64,000 bases of DNA from Metabacillus sp. KUDC1714 (GCF_014217835.1 NZ_CP055263.1:1638501-1702500), one strand, 5' to 3'. Counted from the stretch's first letter, positions 24,220-34,179 are shown. Notes: generated by a model from the letters alone, not told the origin. Translations and numbers: made by a program.

Positions 24220-25290
24220 TTACTCTTCCGCATCTTGAAGTCTGCTTGATTGATCTTCAACGATCAATGTTTCAACAATCTCATCAAGCTTTCCTTCAAG
24301 AATTTGATCTAACTTTTGAATCGTTAAGCCAATTCTGTGGTCCGTTACTCGGTTTTGCGGGAAGTTATATGTTCTAATACGTTCTGATCGGTCACCTGTA
24401 CCAACTGCAAGCTTACGGGTTTGATCATACTCAGCCTGTGCTTCGCGTTGGAACTTATCATAAACACGCGCACGTAATACTTTCATCGCTTTTTCCTTGT
24501 TTTTGATCTGCGATTTTTCATCCTGACACGAAACAACTGTCCCTGTTGGTAAATGTGTTAATCGTACAGCTGACATTGTCGTATTAACACTTTGTCCGCC
24601 TGGACCACTTGATGTAAAGGTATCTACACGTACATCCTTGTCATGAATTTCAACCTCTACCTCTTCTGCCTCAGGTAAAACAGCAACAGTTGCTGTTGAC
24701 GTATGAATACGTCCACCTGACTCTGTTTCAGGTACACGTTGAACACGATGGGCACCATTTTCGAACTTTAATTTCGAATATGCGCCTTTACCATTAATCA
24801 TAAAGATAATTTCCTTATATCCGCCTGTACCTGTATGGCTAGCTTCCATTACTTCAGTTTTCCAGCCTTGCACCTCTGCAAATTTGCTATACATACGATA
24901 TAAATTCGCCGCAAATAAAGCAGCCTCTTCTCCACCAGCAGCTCCACGGATCTCCATAATAACGTTTTTATCATCGTTCGGGTCTTTAGGTACAAGAAGG
25001 ATTTTTAGACGTGCTACTAATTCTCCTTGACGAGCCTCTAATTCAGAAAGCTCTTCTTTCGCCATTTCACGCATTTCAGCATCAAGCTTTTCATCAAGCA
25101 TTGATTTTGTATCAGAAATTTGGTCGCGAACCTCTTTATATTCACGATATACTTCAACTGTTTCCTGTATATCAGATTGTTCTTTTGAATATTCGCGCAG
25201 CTTTTTAGAATCACTAATAATATCTGGATCCATCAAAAGTTGATTTAATTTTTCATAACGGTCTTCTACCGATTGTAAACGATCTAACAC
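24220..25290 (-). CDS. prfA: Peptide chain release factor 1
   Basis: RF1 terminates translation at UAA and UAG (356 residues). The codon-recognition tripeptide is Pro-Glu-Thr at 187-189 in [16 protein letters not shown], and the GGQ motif is at 231-233 in [10 protein letters not shown]. The start is GTG at 25288-25290, with GAGGTGA six bases upstream; a nearby ATG reads straight into a stop. Operon with prmC. Confidence 0.97.
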   Translation of the reverse strand: MLDRLQSVEDRYEKLNQLLMDPDIISDSKKLREYSKEQSDIQETVEVYREYKEVRDQISDTKSMLDEKLDAEMREMAKEELSELEARQGELVARLKILLVPKDPNDDKNVIMEIRGAAGGEEAALFAANLYRMYSKFAEVQGWKTEVMEASHTGTGGYKEIIFMINGKGAYSKLKFENGAHRVQRVPETESGGRIHTSTATVAVLPEAEEVEVEIHDKDVRVDTFTSSGPGGQSVNTTMSAVRLTHLPTGTVVSCQDEKSQIKNKEKAMKVLRARVYDKFQREAQAEYDQTRKLAVGTGDRSERIRTYNFPQNRVTDHRIGLTIQKLDQILEGKLDEIVETLIVEDQSSRLQDAEE

Positions 25291-25369
25291 ACATGTTCAC
25301 CTCAATTTTCATGCATAACGTTTTAATTATAGTATAGGTCACATAAAGCGTCAAAAGCAAATTGAATTA

Positions 25370-25448
25370 GAAAAGCGGAAGCGACCGTTTAGCGGCGTAT
25401 GGACTAAGAGTGCGACCATTAAGGACTCGATACTGGAGCAAAACCTAG
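25370..25448. repeat. Degenerate remnant of the palindromic hairpin element
   Basis: AGAAAAGCGGAAGCG at the start and TACTGGAGC near the end recall the ends of the 34546 element, but the body has diverged. Assignment is tentative. Confidence 0.4.
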
Positions 25449-25497
25449 AAACTAAGTACAATAAATACTGATACTAAAACGAAAAGAGGCCATCACA

Positions 25498-25884
25498 TTG
25501 AACATCAATAAAATCCATCATGTTGCCATTATCAGCTCAAATTATGATCTTTCAAAAACCTTCTATACAAAGACACTCGGTTTTAAAGTGTTAGCTGAGG
25601 TTTTTCGTGAAGAACGAAACTCTTACAAATTAGACTTAATGGTCAATGATACTTATCAAATTGAATTATTTTCTTTTCCAAATCCACCAGAGCGGCCTAC
25701 TACACCCGAAGCCGTTGGACTTAGACATCTTGCTTTTGAAGTTTCTAATATTGATGAAGCAGTCAAAGAACTTATTCAAAAAGGTGTAGCAGTTGAACCG
25801 ATCAGAGTTGACCCACATACAGATAAAAAATTCACGTTCTTCAAGGACCCAGACGGCTTACCACTTGAACTTTATGAAGCTTAG
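25498..25884 (+). CDS. ywkD: Glyoxalase-like VOC family protein YwkD
   Basis: A 128-residue vicinal-oxygen-chelate protein. Two beta-alpha-beta-beta-beta modules are seen: IHHVAIISSNYDLSKTFYTKTLGF and VGLRHLAFEVSNIDEAVKEL, ending in FKDPDGLPLELYE. Metal ligands fit His7 or His8, Glu61, His82 and Glu125. The substrate is unknown. Start codon TTG at 25498 with AAGAGG upstream. It lies between prfA and racA as in B. subtilis, with its own terminator. Confidence 0.88.
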   Translation: MNINKIHHVAIISSNYDLSKTFYTKTLGFKVLAEVFREERNSYKLDLMVNDTYQIELFSFPNPPERPTTPEAVGLRHLAFEVSNIDEAVKELIQKGVAVEPIRVDPHTDKKFTFFKDPDGLPLELYEA

Positions 25885-25886
25885 GT

Positions 25887-25957
25887 CAAGTATCGACAAA
25901 GAGAATTGGTAATATGTAAAACCTCCACTTTCTTTGCCGAATCGATACTTGTTTTGT
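25887..25957 (+). terminator. Terminator after ywkD
   Basis: CAAGTATCGA / TCGATACTTG arms, plus an inner CAAAGA / TCTTTG pair, then TTTTG. The loop is long, so this is a moderate call. Confidence 0.55.
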
Positions 25958-26094
25958 CTAACGTGAAGGTAACTAGCTTCGGAAGTCGAAAACGTAAAAC
26001 AGAAGGTCACAAATCGGGATCTGTTCCTTATTTTCATTGTTGAAAGTTGGCGTCGTTTTTGGATTGTACTTAAACATTGGGGAGGAATAAAGAT

Positions 26095-26613
26095 ATGAGT
26101 ACAGCAGCCGTTGCAAAGTTACTTGGGGTTTCGAGAAGAACTGTAATGAGATGGGTTAGTCAGTTAAATATGGAATTGGATAAAAATGAACTAGGTCACT
26201 ATCAATTTACTGAAGCAGATGTTGATCGCTTAAAAGAAATACAAGAACAAACAAACTATCAATCACTCCCACAACCTATACAAACGAGTCACACAAGCAG
26301 ATCAGGTACTTTAAAAAGTGAAACGTCTGTAGATGCGAGTAAAGTCGCTGCACTAAACGAACGAGTGGATGAACTTGAACGGAAAATGCAAAGCAAAGCT
26401 GATGATGTTGTTTCCTATCAACTTCTTCAACACCGTAGAGAGATGGAAGAATTGATCAACAAAATTTCCTCTTTAGAGAAAAAAGTTGAAGAGCTTGAAA
26501 AATTACAGCAAAAGCGCGAACCAATCAAAGACAACGTTTTAGTCTTTGATCAGTCATCTGCACCAAAAAAACCGCGAAGAAAAAATTTAATCAGCTCAAT
26601 TTTTAGCTTTTGA
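26095..26613 (+). CDS. racA: Chromosome-anchoring protein RacA
   Basis: Kinetochore-like protein that bridges the origin region to the cell pole at the onset of sporulation (172 residues). An N-terminal MerR-like helix-turn-helix (AVAKLLGVSRRTVMRWVSQL, residues 4-23) is followed by a linker and a coiled coil (about 86-150), with a basic C-terminus (KKPRRKNLISSIFSF) that may contact the membrane or DivIVA. GGAGGAATAAAGAT fixes the ATG at 26095 rather than the upstream in-frame ATG. Confidence 0.92.
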   Translation: MSTAAVAKLLGVSRRTVMRWVSQLNMELDKNELGHYQFTEADVDRLKEIQEQTNYQSLPQPIQTSHTSRSGTLKSETSVDASKVAALNERVDELERKMQSKADDVVSYQLLQHRREMEELINKISSLEKKVEELEKLQQKREPIKDNVLVFDQSSAPKKPRRKNLISSIFSF

Positions 26614-26640
26614 GGGGTCTTCAGTCCCCTCTTTTATTTT
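26612..26640 (+). terminator. Terminator after racA
   Basis: GAGGGG / CCCCTC stem with an 8-base loop followed by TTTTATTTT. It overlaps the end of the convergent small gene. Confidence 0.85.
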
Positions 26641-26816
26641 ACATCTAAGTCCACATCAATTTGGTATCTTGGCAAAGCACTGACCATTTTGCTGTGAATT
26701 TCCCTTATCTTCTGCAGCTTTTGATCTTCTGTCAATTCCTCGGTTGTGTATACTTTTACATTTATGTAATGTCCGATAATGATCATTGGTCCTAATGATA
26801 ACTCTTCCTCATTCAT
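26634..26816 (-). CDS. Small hypothetical protein
   Basis: A 60-residue protein that I do not recognise. It starts acidic (MNEEELSLGPMIIIGHYINV), has a charged amphipathic helix in the middle and ends RYQIDVDLDVK. AGAGG sits six bases before the ATG, which supports real translation. It is convergent with racA and separated from the large surface-protein gene by a strong terminator. Confidence 0.5.
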   Translation of the reverse strand: MNEEELSLGPMIIIGHYINVKVYTTEELTEDQKLQKIREIHSKMVSALPRYQIDVDLDVK

Positions 26817-26882
26817 AATGGCCTCTTCCAGATGAAATTTTAGAACTTCACTTGTTTTTACTAATAGTATGGCTTTTACATC

Positions 26883-26922
26883 AAAAAACCTTACTCACTA
26901 ATTAAATGGAGTAAGGTTTTTG
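26883..26922 (-). terminator. Terminator after the lamin-tail/phosphoesterase gene
   Basis: AAAAACCTTACTC / GAGTAAGGTTTTT stem with an 11-base loop. It lies just past the remnant sortase anchor, so it marks the original end of that gene. Confidence 0.88.
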
Positions 26923-26934
26923 AACATTAAACTA

Positions 26935-27090
26935 TTATTGATTCAAACTTGTTCTTTTTTGTTGAGAAAGGACTATCGCTATGCCTGTCAAACTATTCAG
27001 TAAGCCTATTAGCAGCATATTAACTATATTTGCGGCAGTGCTAGGTAAGTCGAAATGACCAATTCCATTAACAAGTTAGTCTGTACCATC
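26935..27090 (-). pseudogene. Cut-off sortase anchor of the upstream gene
   Basis: In the same frame as the 1898-residue protein, translation beyond its TGA (27091-27093) reads DGTD, a second stop TAA (27076-27078), then LVNGIGHFDLPSTAAN, a hydrophobic stretch and the basic tail QQKRTSLNQ before TAA at 26935. LPSTA, membrane span and positive tail form a complete cell-wall sorting signal, but two stops separate it from the body. Confidence 0.75.
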
Positions 27091-30000
27091 TCATGGCTTA
27101 TCTTTTCCGTTACCTGGTTTTTCTTTTCCATTACCTGGGTCAGGTTGTTCGCCCTTCCCTTTTGTAAATGTCCAAATATCTGAAACTGCTTTTCCTGTAT
27201 AATCGTCTTCTGCGACTGCATACCATGAGTACGTATTATTTTTGGAAAGTCCTTTCCACTTTACTTCTGCTTCGGTTCCACTTTTAACATTTTCTTGTTT
27301 GCCAATTTCTGTATCTGTCTTCACATTTACAGAAAAATAATCAGTAGCAACTCGTTTTTCATCAACTTGTAAATCTAAATTAATAACTAACTCATCTTTA
27401 CCCGGGAATTCACTTGGGTCATAGAAATTGTAATCATCTAAATATGGTGAATACGTATTGACGATAATTCTGTTATTGTCTTGATCAAAATGTAGCAGTT
27501 TCATGTAGCCTTGGCCGCCTTCAGGTCCACCTTGATAGTCTCCAAGCATTTGATATACTTCGCGGTCTGCAATACCATCACCATCGTCATCAATTTCACT
27601 TACAAGAGTTTCAGAATCGTGATAGTGACCACTTAGGACCGCTATTACGTTTTCATTCTCTTCCACAACTTGAGTGTAAATTTTGTCACCAATTGGACTG
27701 CGATTCCCTGAAACTAAGAGATACTCATGAAAATTAAGAATGGCTTTTCGGTTCGGATATTGTTTTAGGATATCGTTCATCCATTCTAAATCTTCATCCT
27801 GTACGCCCCAACCCATATATACCATGATAAAATCATTTCCGTTAGATGAGATTAGATCAAAGTGTCCTCGGTTGTTTTTGTATGTGTCACCATAATACGA
27901 TTTGTCTTCAAACCTGTCTGCACCAAAATATTTGCTGTATTCAGTGTAGTCGTTTGATAGTTGATCTACATCATGATTCCCTGCTAAAACACCATATGGG
28001 ATATTGTTTTGATCAAGTACTCCCATGTACTCGTCGGCAAATTGCCATTGCTCTACCTTATCAAATTCATCGACAAGGTCTCCTGTATGGAATACATATT
28101 TAATTTTCAACTCTTCTTGCTTCTCTGCAATCCAATTTGTTTGTCTTTCAAAAATGTATGGATAGCTTTCAGCGTAATATTGCGTATCTGACATCCAAAC
28201 AAATGTATAATCATATTCCTCTGGGCTCTTTGGAATCTCATCTTGAATGATTACATTGATTTTCGCGTCTTTTACATACTCATTGACCGCAACATTTCCT
28301 TTTAATTCAAAGTCTTCGGTTCCAGCTATGTTATATGTGATCAATGTCCATTTACCGCTTTGGTGATTCCAAGCGTACATTGATACTTTTCTGCCTTCAA
28401 GAGATTTACCACTCCAAGACAGTTCAACAACATCATTTTCATCAATTGTTGGATCAACCTTTACATCGAAACGATGGTATGGGAATTGTGTACTTGAATC
28501 AGTCGTTAGGTAGTTGCCATCCTTTTCTGATACTAAAGAGATGTCATCTGCCGAAAAGGCCGCTTCACCTTCTGGAACCATCATTTGCGGTGGTTCAACA
28601 TCAGTTGCATTCTTAAATGCTTTTACCTCACTAGTATTGCTTGCATCATATTTATACCCTTTATAGAAGGTTACATCTAGGTCATCACCTGTTGGATCTG
28701 TTACCTTGACTTTTAATTTTGGATTACCATTTATAGATGCAGCACCATCAGCTGGTGAAATAAGCTCAGGCTTAGTTGGATTTTCATTATTTACTGAGAA
28801 TGGAACAGTTAACTCTGCTTTATTTCCAACTTTATCTTCTGCGACAATGATAAGCTTATGCTCACCAGGAGTAAGCTTTGATGATGACGTTTCATATGGC
28901 ACTTTGATTTGCTCATTATCTAACATGACTTGAACAGAATTGACACCAGCTATTTCGTCCGTAACATCGGTATCAATTGTAAAAGCACCTTTGTATTCTT
29001 TTCCTTCAATGATGTTTGTTTTTACAACTGGTGCAGTATTATCAATTAGCACGTTAGAAGTAACTTCATTGTCAGAATCTAAAGCTTTGACAACATGTTT
29101 ACCATCTTCAACAGTTGTTGTATCCCATATAAACGTTTTTGATGGAGTATGTTGTTCTGTAATCGTAAAGGTGAAATCTTCAAATGGTCGGAATGTGCCA
29201 TCATCACCCATATCATATACTTTCGTTGGATCATTCTTTGCTGGATCTGTTAAAACTGTTCCATCTGCCAAAATTAGACGAACATTTCGCAAGCTATAAT
29301 CGTCGCGATTTTCTTCATCTTCTTCTAACTGGAATGGCGAGGCTTTATTTCCAGCACGAACGGTGATGATATTTTCTCCGACCTGGAGACGGTCCGCTTC
29401 TACTGGTACAGTGAATGTCTTCCAATGTGACAGCCAATCTTTATCCAATAAGTAAAGAATGTCATCACCCATTGTTACTGCATTTTGGAAATACGTATTA
29501 AGACCATTTACTTCAAAAGCAAAGTAGGCCCCAGTTTCTAACGCTTTATACGTATCGGCCTGCAATTCTGAGTTATCAATGAATAGCTTCACATTATCAG
29601 CCGGTTCATTCTTAGATGTACCTTTTAGAATTTTTTCACCTGAAAGGATATCATCATCTTTAACATTTAAACGTAGATCAGAATTGTCAATCTCATTATT
29701 AATAGAAATCTTATACGTGTCACTTTTTACTTCATTTGAACCATCTGAAACGACAAAGAAATATTCTACATATTCTTTTGCAATCAGGTCTGAAGCATAA
29801 ATCATATTTTTATATAAATGAGTTTCTGAATCAAGTCCTAAAAGTGTTTCTTTGAAATCTGCTTGATCATTTGTACGATAATATAACCTAACAGATTTGA
29901 CGCCTTTATCATCTGATGCTGATGCAGCGATCTCGATATCATCTGTTTGATTAACGTCTGTAACAGCTGTCTTATTTTCAATCGTCGGAGCAACTGTGTC

Positions 30001-32787
30001 TTCAATAATGTGGATCGGTTGTTTCGGGACCTGGAATGCTTCAACAGCACCTGGTGTAGCGTCTTGGATACCTGCACTTACCTTCATTGATTGGGTTGAA
30101 CCATCTTCAGGGTACTTGTAAACAATCCCTTTGTTAGGCACAGTATCATCTGTGTTTGCCACTTCGTTATAATAAGAAACTGTGATTTCTTCTTTTGTAT
30201 TTGTGGCTACGACAAGTCCTCTCGGGCTTCCATTTGCCATACCATCACTATGAATTTTGACGATATCTTTGTTTTCAATTAAGCTTGTACCGAAATTTCC
30301 ATTAAAATCTGCAACTGTTTGTTCACCATTCATCGAATTGATGATCCAGAATACGAGTGTTCTTTTTGAAGGAATGACAACATCATCTGGTACTGAAGGC
30401 CAAACAACATCACTTGCCGGATCTGTTCCATAGCGATATTGAAGTTTATAATCCTTAAAGTTTAAATCCTTGTCTGTATTATTGTAGATCTCAATAAATT
30501 CATAGCCATCTGCTGAACCTACATTCTCTGAATCAGGGACAACTTCTGTTACAAGGAATTTAGGCATCTTACTATAATCCACTTCATCTTTCTTAACAGC
30601 AATTACATATTCCTCAGTTTTAACTGTATTTGTTCCATCTGCTGCTTCGATATAGTACGTAATGTTTGAATCAACATTAATTCCAGGGATTTCAGCTATG
30701 TAACTTGCTGGATCAGCGCTTGCATTCATTGATAAGGAAGTGAATGTTTCATCCCCCTCTTTTTTATAATGCAAGGTAGCAAATGGTACAGCCATGTTAT
30801 CTGTTATATTTGCTTCAATGCTGATCGGAGAAAATGCATCGGTTTCTGTCAGCGGCGTATGCGTGATCACTGGCGCCTCCGTATCAACAGGTATTTCATC
30901 AAGCTCAACTGGCTTTGTTGGGACTTGAACAGCTTCAACTGTACCAAGTGAAGGTGCTGCTAGTACTTTAAGCTTTTCCATTTCCGTACCTTCGCTTGGA
31001 AACATATATTGAATAACAGCGCCTGTGTTATCATTGTCAGTTCCAAGATAACTTGCAGAAACAACTTCTGAGCTTGTGTTATCTTTTATCACGATTCCTC
31101 GGTTTCCACCATTTGCAAAACCTGGGAAACTATCCTTATATGTAATTACTTGTTCACTTGATAAATTCAATCCAAAATGAGTGTTAAAATCCGCTAGAGT
31201 ACGATCACCATTATTAAACCAAAAAACAAGTGTTTCTTGAGGATCAATTGTAGTAGCAGGAACTTGAAAGACTAGTTCGTTACCAGTATCCGTATATTTG
31301 TAGACAAAGGAATAATTCATTAAGGATTGTGGTTGATTGGTATTATTATAGAGTTCAAAATACTCGTAATAATCCGTTCCTCCACCTTCTGTATTTGGTG
31401 ACAGCTCGGTAATTAATAGCGTTTGTTCGCTATAGGTTTCTTGAGGAGTCTCAACAGAAATTGTATATTCCTCACTCTTTGCCTTATTGCTACCATCTGT
31501 TGCTTCAATATAGTACGTAATATTTGAATCCACACTAGCGCCTGGTATTTCCACTGAAAAATTTGTCCAGTCGTCTGAACTTACATTCATTGTGGCAGAT
31601 GTAAAGGTCTCTTCTTTAGTAGTTTTGTAGTAAAGTGTCAGAGTTGGTATCGCTGCCAAATTATCTGTTACCTTTGCTTCAATCATGACAGAAGAAGCTA
31701 CTTTGCTTTCTGTAACAGGCGTGTGAGTGATCACCGGTGACTCGTTGTCTGCTGAGATCTCTGTTAGTTCTACCGGCTTTGTTGGGACTTGAACAGAGTC
31801 AATTGTTCCTGGAGTTGGTGCTGCCAATACTTGATGCTTGTCCATCGCCGTTTTTGCTAAAGCATATTTAAATTGAACACCTAATCCACTATTATCTGTT
31901 TCACCTGGTAAATAACCTGCAGATATTACTTCATTTCCTTCTTTATCTTTAATAACAGCCGCTCTGTTCCCACCATTTGCAAAACCCGGGAATACATCCT
32001 TAAATTCGATGACTTGGTCTGATGTTAACTCAAGTCCATAATGTGAATTAAAATCGGCTAAAGAAAGTACGCCATTATTAAACCAAAATACTAGAGTTTC
32101 TTGAGAAGCGATCGTTGTATGAGGGACTTGAAATACTACTTCTTTTCCAGTATCCGTATAACGATAAATAAACGCATAATTAGTTAAAGATAATGGCTGA
32201 TTCGTATTATTGTACACTTCAAAAAACTCGTAGTTATCTGTGCCATTTGAGTTTGGCGATACTTCAGTAATTAGTAAGGGTGAATTGCTATTAAAATCTT
32301 CTTCTACTAAAGTTTCAGGAGCTGCTGGTGTTTCTGCTTCATCCTTCACTTCTCCCTGATTTTCTTGGGACGTTTGAGCTGGAACAACCTCACTAGATTG
32401 TTCCACTGGTTGAGTGGTACCTTCAGATGTTTCTTCTTTTTGTTGGACAGTATCATTTTCTTGATTTTGCTGCTCATTTTCTGTCAGAGGTTTTTCATCA
32501 ACTGTAAGTGGTTCTTCTTCAACAGTCTCTTCTAAAGAATCAGTACTTTCAGTTGCTTCTGCTCCCTCTAAAACTGGTTCTGTTTCATTTGTTGTTATTT
32601 GTCCATTGTCAACTGTACCTGTTTTTCCTGTCTGATTTTCATTATTAGAAGTCGTGTTATCAATCACTTCTTCTGCATAAATCCTTTTCACAGGAATAAC
32701 CGTAGTAAAGTTGGATAGTACAATTGATACCATACAGACAAATAAAAACAATTTTCTTACCCTAAGTCGTACTTTCCGCTTATTCAT
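27091..32787 (-). CDS. Secreted lamin-tail domain/metallophosphoesterase protein
   Basis: A 1898-residue surface or secreted protein. A signal peptide (to about residue 39) precedes an acidic Thr/Gln/Glu-rich stretch (40-165) and three lamin-tail domains (about 170-320, 456-600 and 741-890), each followed by an Ig-like module (PVITHTPVTES type). More beta-domains lead to a calcineurin-type phosphoesterase (about 1525-1790) with SDTQYY, HTGDLVDEF, AGNHDVD, NFHEYL and SGHYHDSE. An FN3-like domain and a GNGKEKPGNGKDKP linker end it. It probably cleaves extracellular nucleotides or other phosphoesters, as YhcR and YfkN do; the substrate is inferred. The sortase anchor is now separated by stops. 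A PhoP-like box lies upstream. Confidence 0.9.
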   Translation of the reverse strand: MNKRKVRLRVRKLFLFVCMVSIVLSNFTTVIPVKRIYAEEVIDNTTSNNENQTGKTGTVDNGQITTNETEPVLEGAEATESTDSLEETVEEEPLTVDEKPLTENEQQNQENDTVQQKEETSEGTTQPVEQSSEVVPAQTSQENQGEVKDEAETPAAPETLVEEDFNSNSPLLITEVSPNSNGTDNYEFFEVYNNTNQPLSLTNYAFIYRYTDTGKEVVFQVPHTTIASQETLVFWFNNGVLSLADFNSHYGLELTSDQVIEFKDVFPGFANGGNRAAVIKDKEGNEVISAGYLPGETDNSGLGVQFKYALAKTAMDKHQVLAAPTPGTIDSVQVPTKPVELTEISADNESPVITHTPVTESKVASSVMIEAKVTDNLAAIPTLTLYYKTTKEETFTSATMNVSSDDWTNFSVEIPGASVDSNITYYIEATDGSNKAKSEEYTISVETPQETYSEQTLLITELSPNTEGGGTDYYEYFELYNNTNQPQSLMNYSFVYKYTDTGNELVFQVPATTIDPQETLVFWFNNGDRTLADFNTHFGLNLSSEQVITYKDSFPGFANGGNRGIVIKDNTSSEVVSASYLGTDNDNTGAVIQYMFPSEGTEMEKLKVLAAPSLGTVEAVQVPTKPVELDEIPVDTEAPVITHTPLTETDAFSPISIEANITDNMAVPFATLHYKKEGDETFTSLSMNASADPASYIAEIPGINVDSNITYYIEAADGTNTVKTEEYVIAVKKDEVDYSKMPKFLVTEVVPDSENVGSADGYEFIEIYNNTDKDLNFKDYKLQYRYGTDPASDVVWPSVPDDVVIPSKRTLVFWIINSMNGEQTVADFNGNFGTSLIENKDIVKIHSDGMANGSPRGLVVATNTKEEITVSYYNEVANTDDTVPNKGIVYKYPEDGSTQSMKVSAGIQDATPGAVEAFQVPKQPIHIIEDTVAPTIENKTAVTDVNQTDDIEIAASASDDKGVKSVRLYYRTNDQADFKETLLGLDSETHLYKNMIYASDLIAKEYVEYFFVVSDGSNEVKSDTYKISINNEIDNSDLRLNVKDDDILSGEKILKGTSKNEPADNVKLFIDNSELQADTYKALETGAYFAFEVNGLNTYFQNAVTMGDDILYLLDKDWLSHWKTFTVPVEADRLQVGENIITVRAGNKASPFQLEEDEENRDDYSLRNVRLILADGTVLTDPAKNDPTKVYDMGDDGTFRPFEDFTFTITEQHTPSKTFIWDTTTVEDGKHVVKALDSDNEVTSNVLIDNTAPVVKTNIIEGKEYKGAFTIDTDVTDEIAGVNSVQVMLDNEQIKVPYETSSSKLTPGEHKLIIVAEDKVGNKAELTVPFSVNNENPTKPELISPADGAASINGNPKLKVKVTDPTGDDLDVTFYKGYKYDASNTSEVKAFKNATDVEPPQMMVPEGEAAFSADDISLVSEKDGNYLTTDSSTQFPYHRFDVKVDPTIDENDVVELSWSGKSLEGRKVSMYAWNHQSGKWTLITYNIAGTEDFELKGNVAVNEYVKDAKINVIIQDEIPKSPEEYDYTFVWMSDTQYYAESYPYIFERQTNWIAEKQEELKIKYVFHTGDLVDEFDKVEQWQFADEYMGVLDQNNIPYGVLAGNHDVDQLSNDYTEYSKYFGADRFEDKSYYGDTYKNNRGHFDLISSNGNDFIMVYMGWGVQDEDLEWMNDILKQYPNRKAILNFHEYLLVSGNRSPIGDKIYTQVVEENENVIAVLSGHYHDSETLVSEIDDDGDGIADREVYQMLGDYQGGPEGGQGYMKLLHFDQDNNRIIVNTYSPYLDDYNFYDPSEFPGKDELVINLDLQVDEKRVATDYFSVNVKTDTEIGKQENVKSGTEAEVKWKGLSKNNTYSWYAVAEDDYTGKAVSDIWTFTKGKGEQPDPGNGKEKPGNGKDKP

Positions 32788-32822
32788 GGCTTCCTCCTTA
32801 AATTTTATTTACATTCATGTCA

Positions 32823-32875
32823 ATAGTAATCGAATTTTGTAAACTAAAATTAAAGGAGGTGTAAATGTTTATAAA
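32823..32875 (-). promoter_or_regulatory. Candidate PhoP box and -10
   Basis: On the minus strand TTTATA (32870), TTTACA (32860), TTTAAT (32849) and TTTACA (32838) repeat every 10-11 bases, followed by TACTAT (32823-32828) as a -10. A further TTTACA is at 32900. It matches the pattern at the alkaline phosphatase gene, fitting a phosphate-starvation role. Confidence 0.6.
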
Positions 32876-33181
32876 TATTTCCGCTTATTATTAATTTTTT
32901 GTAAAATGAAAAAGTTATGTTGTTTTTAAATTCAGGAGTTTTCACTCATATATTCATAAAGGCATAATACCTAAAATTTAGATAAATTTAGACGACAATC
33001 ACTTTGATAGTACATAAGACCCTAATAAATTCCATTAAAAGGAATTTTTTAGCGATTCATCAGGTTAACATTTCTTTACACGGAGGAAATAATTCTTTGA
33101 CAAAACTCTAATAGAATAAGACATTCTTTGACATCACTCTAAAAATTCCTGTATATAGGCAGGGGCATTTCATCTTAACTT
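32876..33181. other. Intergenic region, no gene seen
   Basis: AT-rich DNA between the PhoP-like box and the tdk terminator. Apart from the extra TTTACA at 32900, I see no open frame with a ribosome binding site and no RNA structure. Confidence 0.5.
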
Positions 33182-33231
33182 CATATAAGAAAGCCACCCT
33201 GCATTTTTTTGCAAGGTGGCTTTCTTATATG
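33182..33231. terminator. Terminator after tdk
   Basis: A long stem, CATATAAGAAAGCCACC paired with GGTGGCTTTCTTATATG, with a T7-containing loop, just past the tdk stop. Confidence 0.88.
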
Positions 33232-33236
33232 AAATA

Positions 33237-33857
33237 TTAACGATTCGTTGCACTATTCTCTTTCTTAAAATCCTTCACAGGTGATCCTGGAACCTCATGA
33301 TGGTGTCTACATCTAGGTTCATACGATTCTGATGCCCCCACAAGAATAATTGGATCATCATATGACGCAGGCTTACCATTAATCAGTCTTTGCGTGCGAC
33401 TTGCCGGTGATCCACAAACAGAGCAAACAGCTTGAAGCTTTGTGACTAATTCAGCAATTGCCATTAATTGTGGTACAACACTAAAAGGTTCGCCTCTAAA
33501 ATCTTGATCTAACCCTGCAGCTATTACACGGTAACCTTGATTAGCTAAGAGTGTTAGCACATCACAAATATGTTCATCAAAGAACTGTACTTCATCAACA
33601 GCAATAACGTCTGTTTTCTCAGTAATATATTCTAAAATTTCAATAGAGGAAGCCACTGGTTTACTAATAATCGCCGTACCATTATGTGAAACTACCTCTT
33701 CTTCACTATAGCGGTTATCTATACTAGGTTTAAACACCTTTACTTCTTGTTTCGCAAATTGCGCACGTCGAACTCTGCGAATGAGTTCCTCTGATTTACC
33801 TGAAAACATGCTTCCGCAAATAATTTCAAGCCATCCACTTTGTTTCATTACATACAT
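33237..33857 (-). CDS. tdk: Thymidine kinase
   Basis: Type II thymidine kinase of the salvage pathway (206 residues). P-loop GSMFSGKS at 15-22, AVDEVQFFD near 89 (Walker B), lasso region [10 protein letters not shown], and zinc ligands in [13 protein letters not shown] and CRHHH. The frame is open to 33884, but the conserved [15 protein letters not shown] start and GGGAGAGG about ten bases upstream point to 33857. Confidence 0.96.
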   Translation of the reverse strand: MYVMKQSGWLEIICGSMFSGKSEELIRRVRRAQFAKQEVKVFKPSIDNRYSEEEVVSHNGTAIISKPVASSIEILEYITEKTDVIAVDEVQFFDEHICDVLTLLANQGYRVIAAGLDQDFRGEPFSVVPQLMAIAELVTKLQAVCSVCGSPASRTQRLINGKPASYDDPIILVGASESYEPRCRHHHEVPGSPVKDFKKENSATNR

Positions 33858-34137
33858 TAAAACGGCCTCTCCCTTCGTCATCATATTCCCGAGTCGATTG
33901 ACCGTACCGTTTATATTGGTACTTTACCATCTATATAAAACATGAAACTTCATGCATCACATACGTTCAAAAATCCCTACCAATATATGTAGGATATCCT
34001 AAAGTAAAACTTCCACAATTGAGGTTTCTTTCCACTCTTACCGAAGCTAGATAAACCTATCTAACACTCACTAAAGTGATCAAATTCTCCAAATAATATG
34101 GGTTAAGGCCTAAAAATCACAAAAGTTGGCGTGAAAA
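33858..34137. other. tdk upstream region
   Basis: Contains the tdk ribosome binding site and presumably its promoter. An inverted pair GGTACTTTACC-like near 33920 is visible, but I cannot assign a promoter or operator. Confidence 0.4.
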
Positions 34138-34169
34138 AACAGGCAAGAGCAGTTTCGTCTTGCCTGTTG
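34138..34169 (-). terminator. Terminator after rpmE
   Basis: AACAGGCAAGA / TCTTGCCTGTT stem with a 9-base loop, followed on the minus strand by T6. Confidence 0.88.
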
Positions 34170-34179
34170 GAAAAAGCCT

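Noticed and set aside
27070..27093. Stop-codon readthrough or selenocysteine at the TGA of the phosphoesterase gene
   Set aside because: A second in-frame TAA follows five codons later, so readthrough of one stop would not reach the anchor, and no SECIS-like stem is evident.
27024..27221. Minus-strand 65-codon frame overlapping the end of the phosphoesterase gene
   Set aside because: It is a different frame with no conserved features; the in-frame remnant anchor explains the region better.
28706..29366. Antisense frames of 60-119 codons within the phosphoesterase gene
   Set aside because: Shadows of a long coding region; no start signals.
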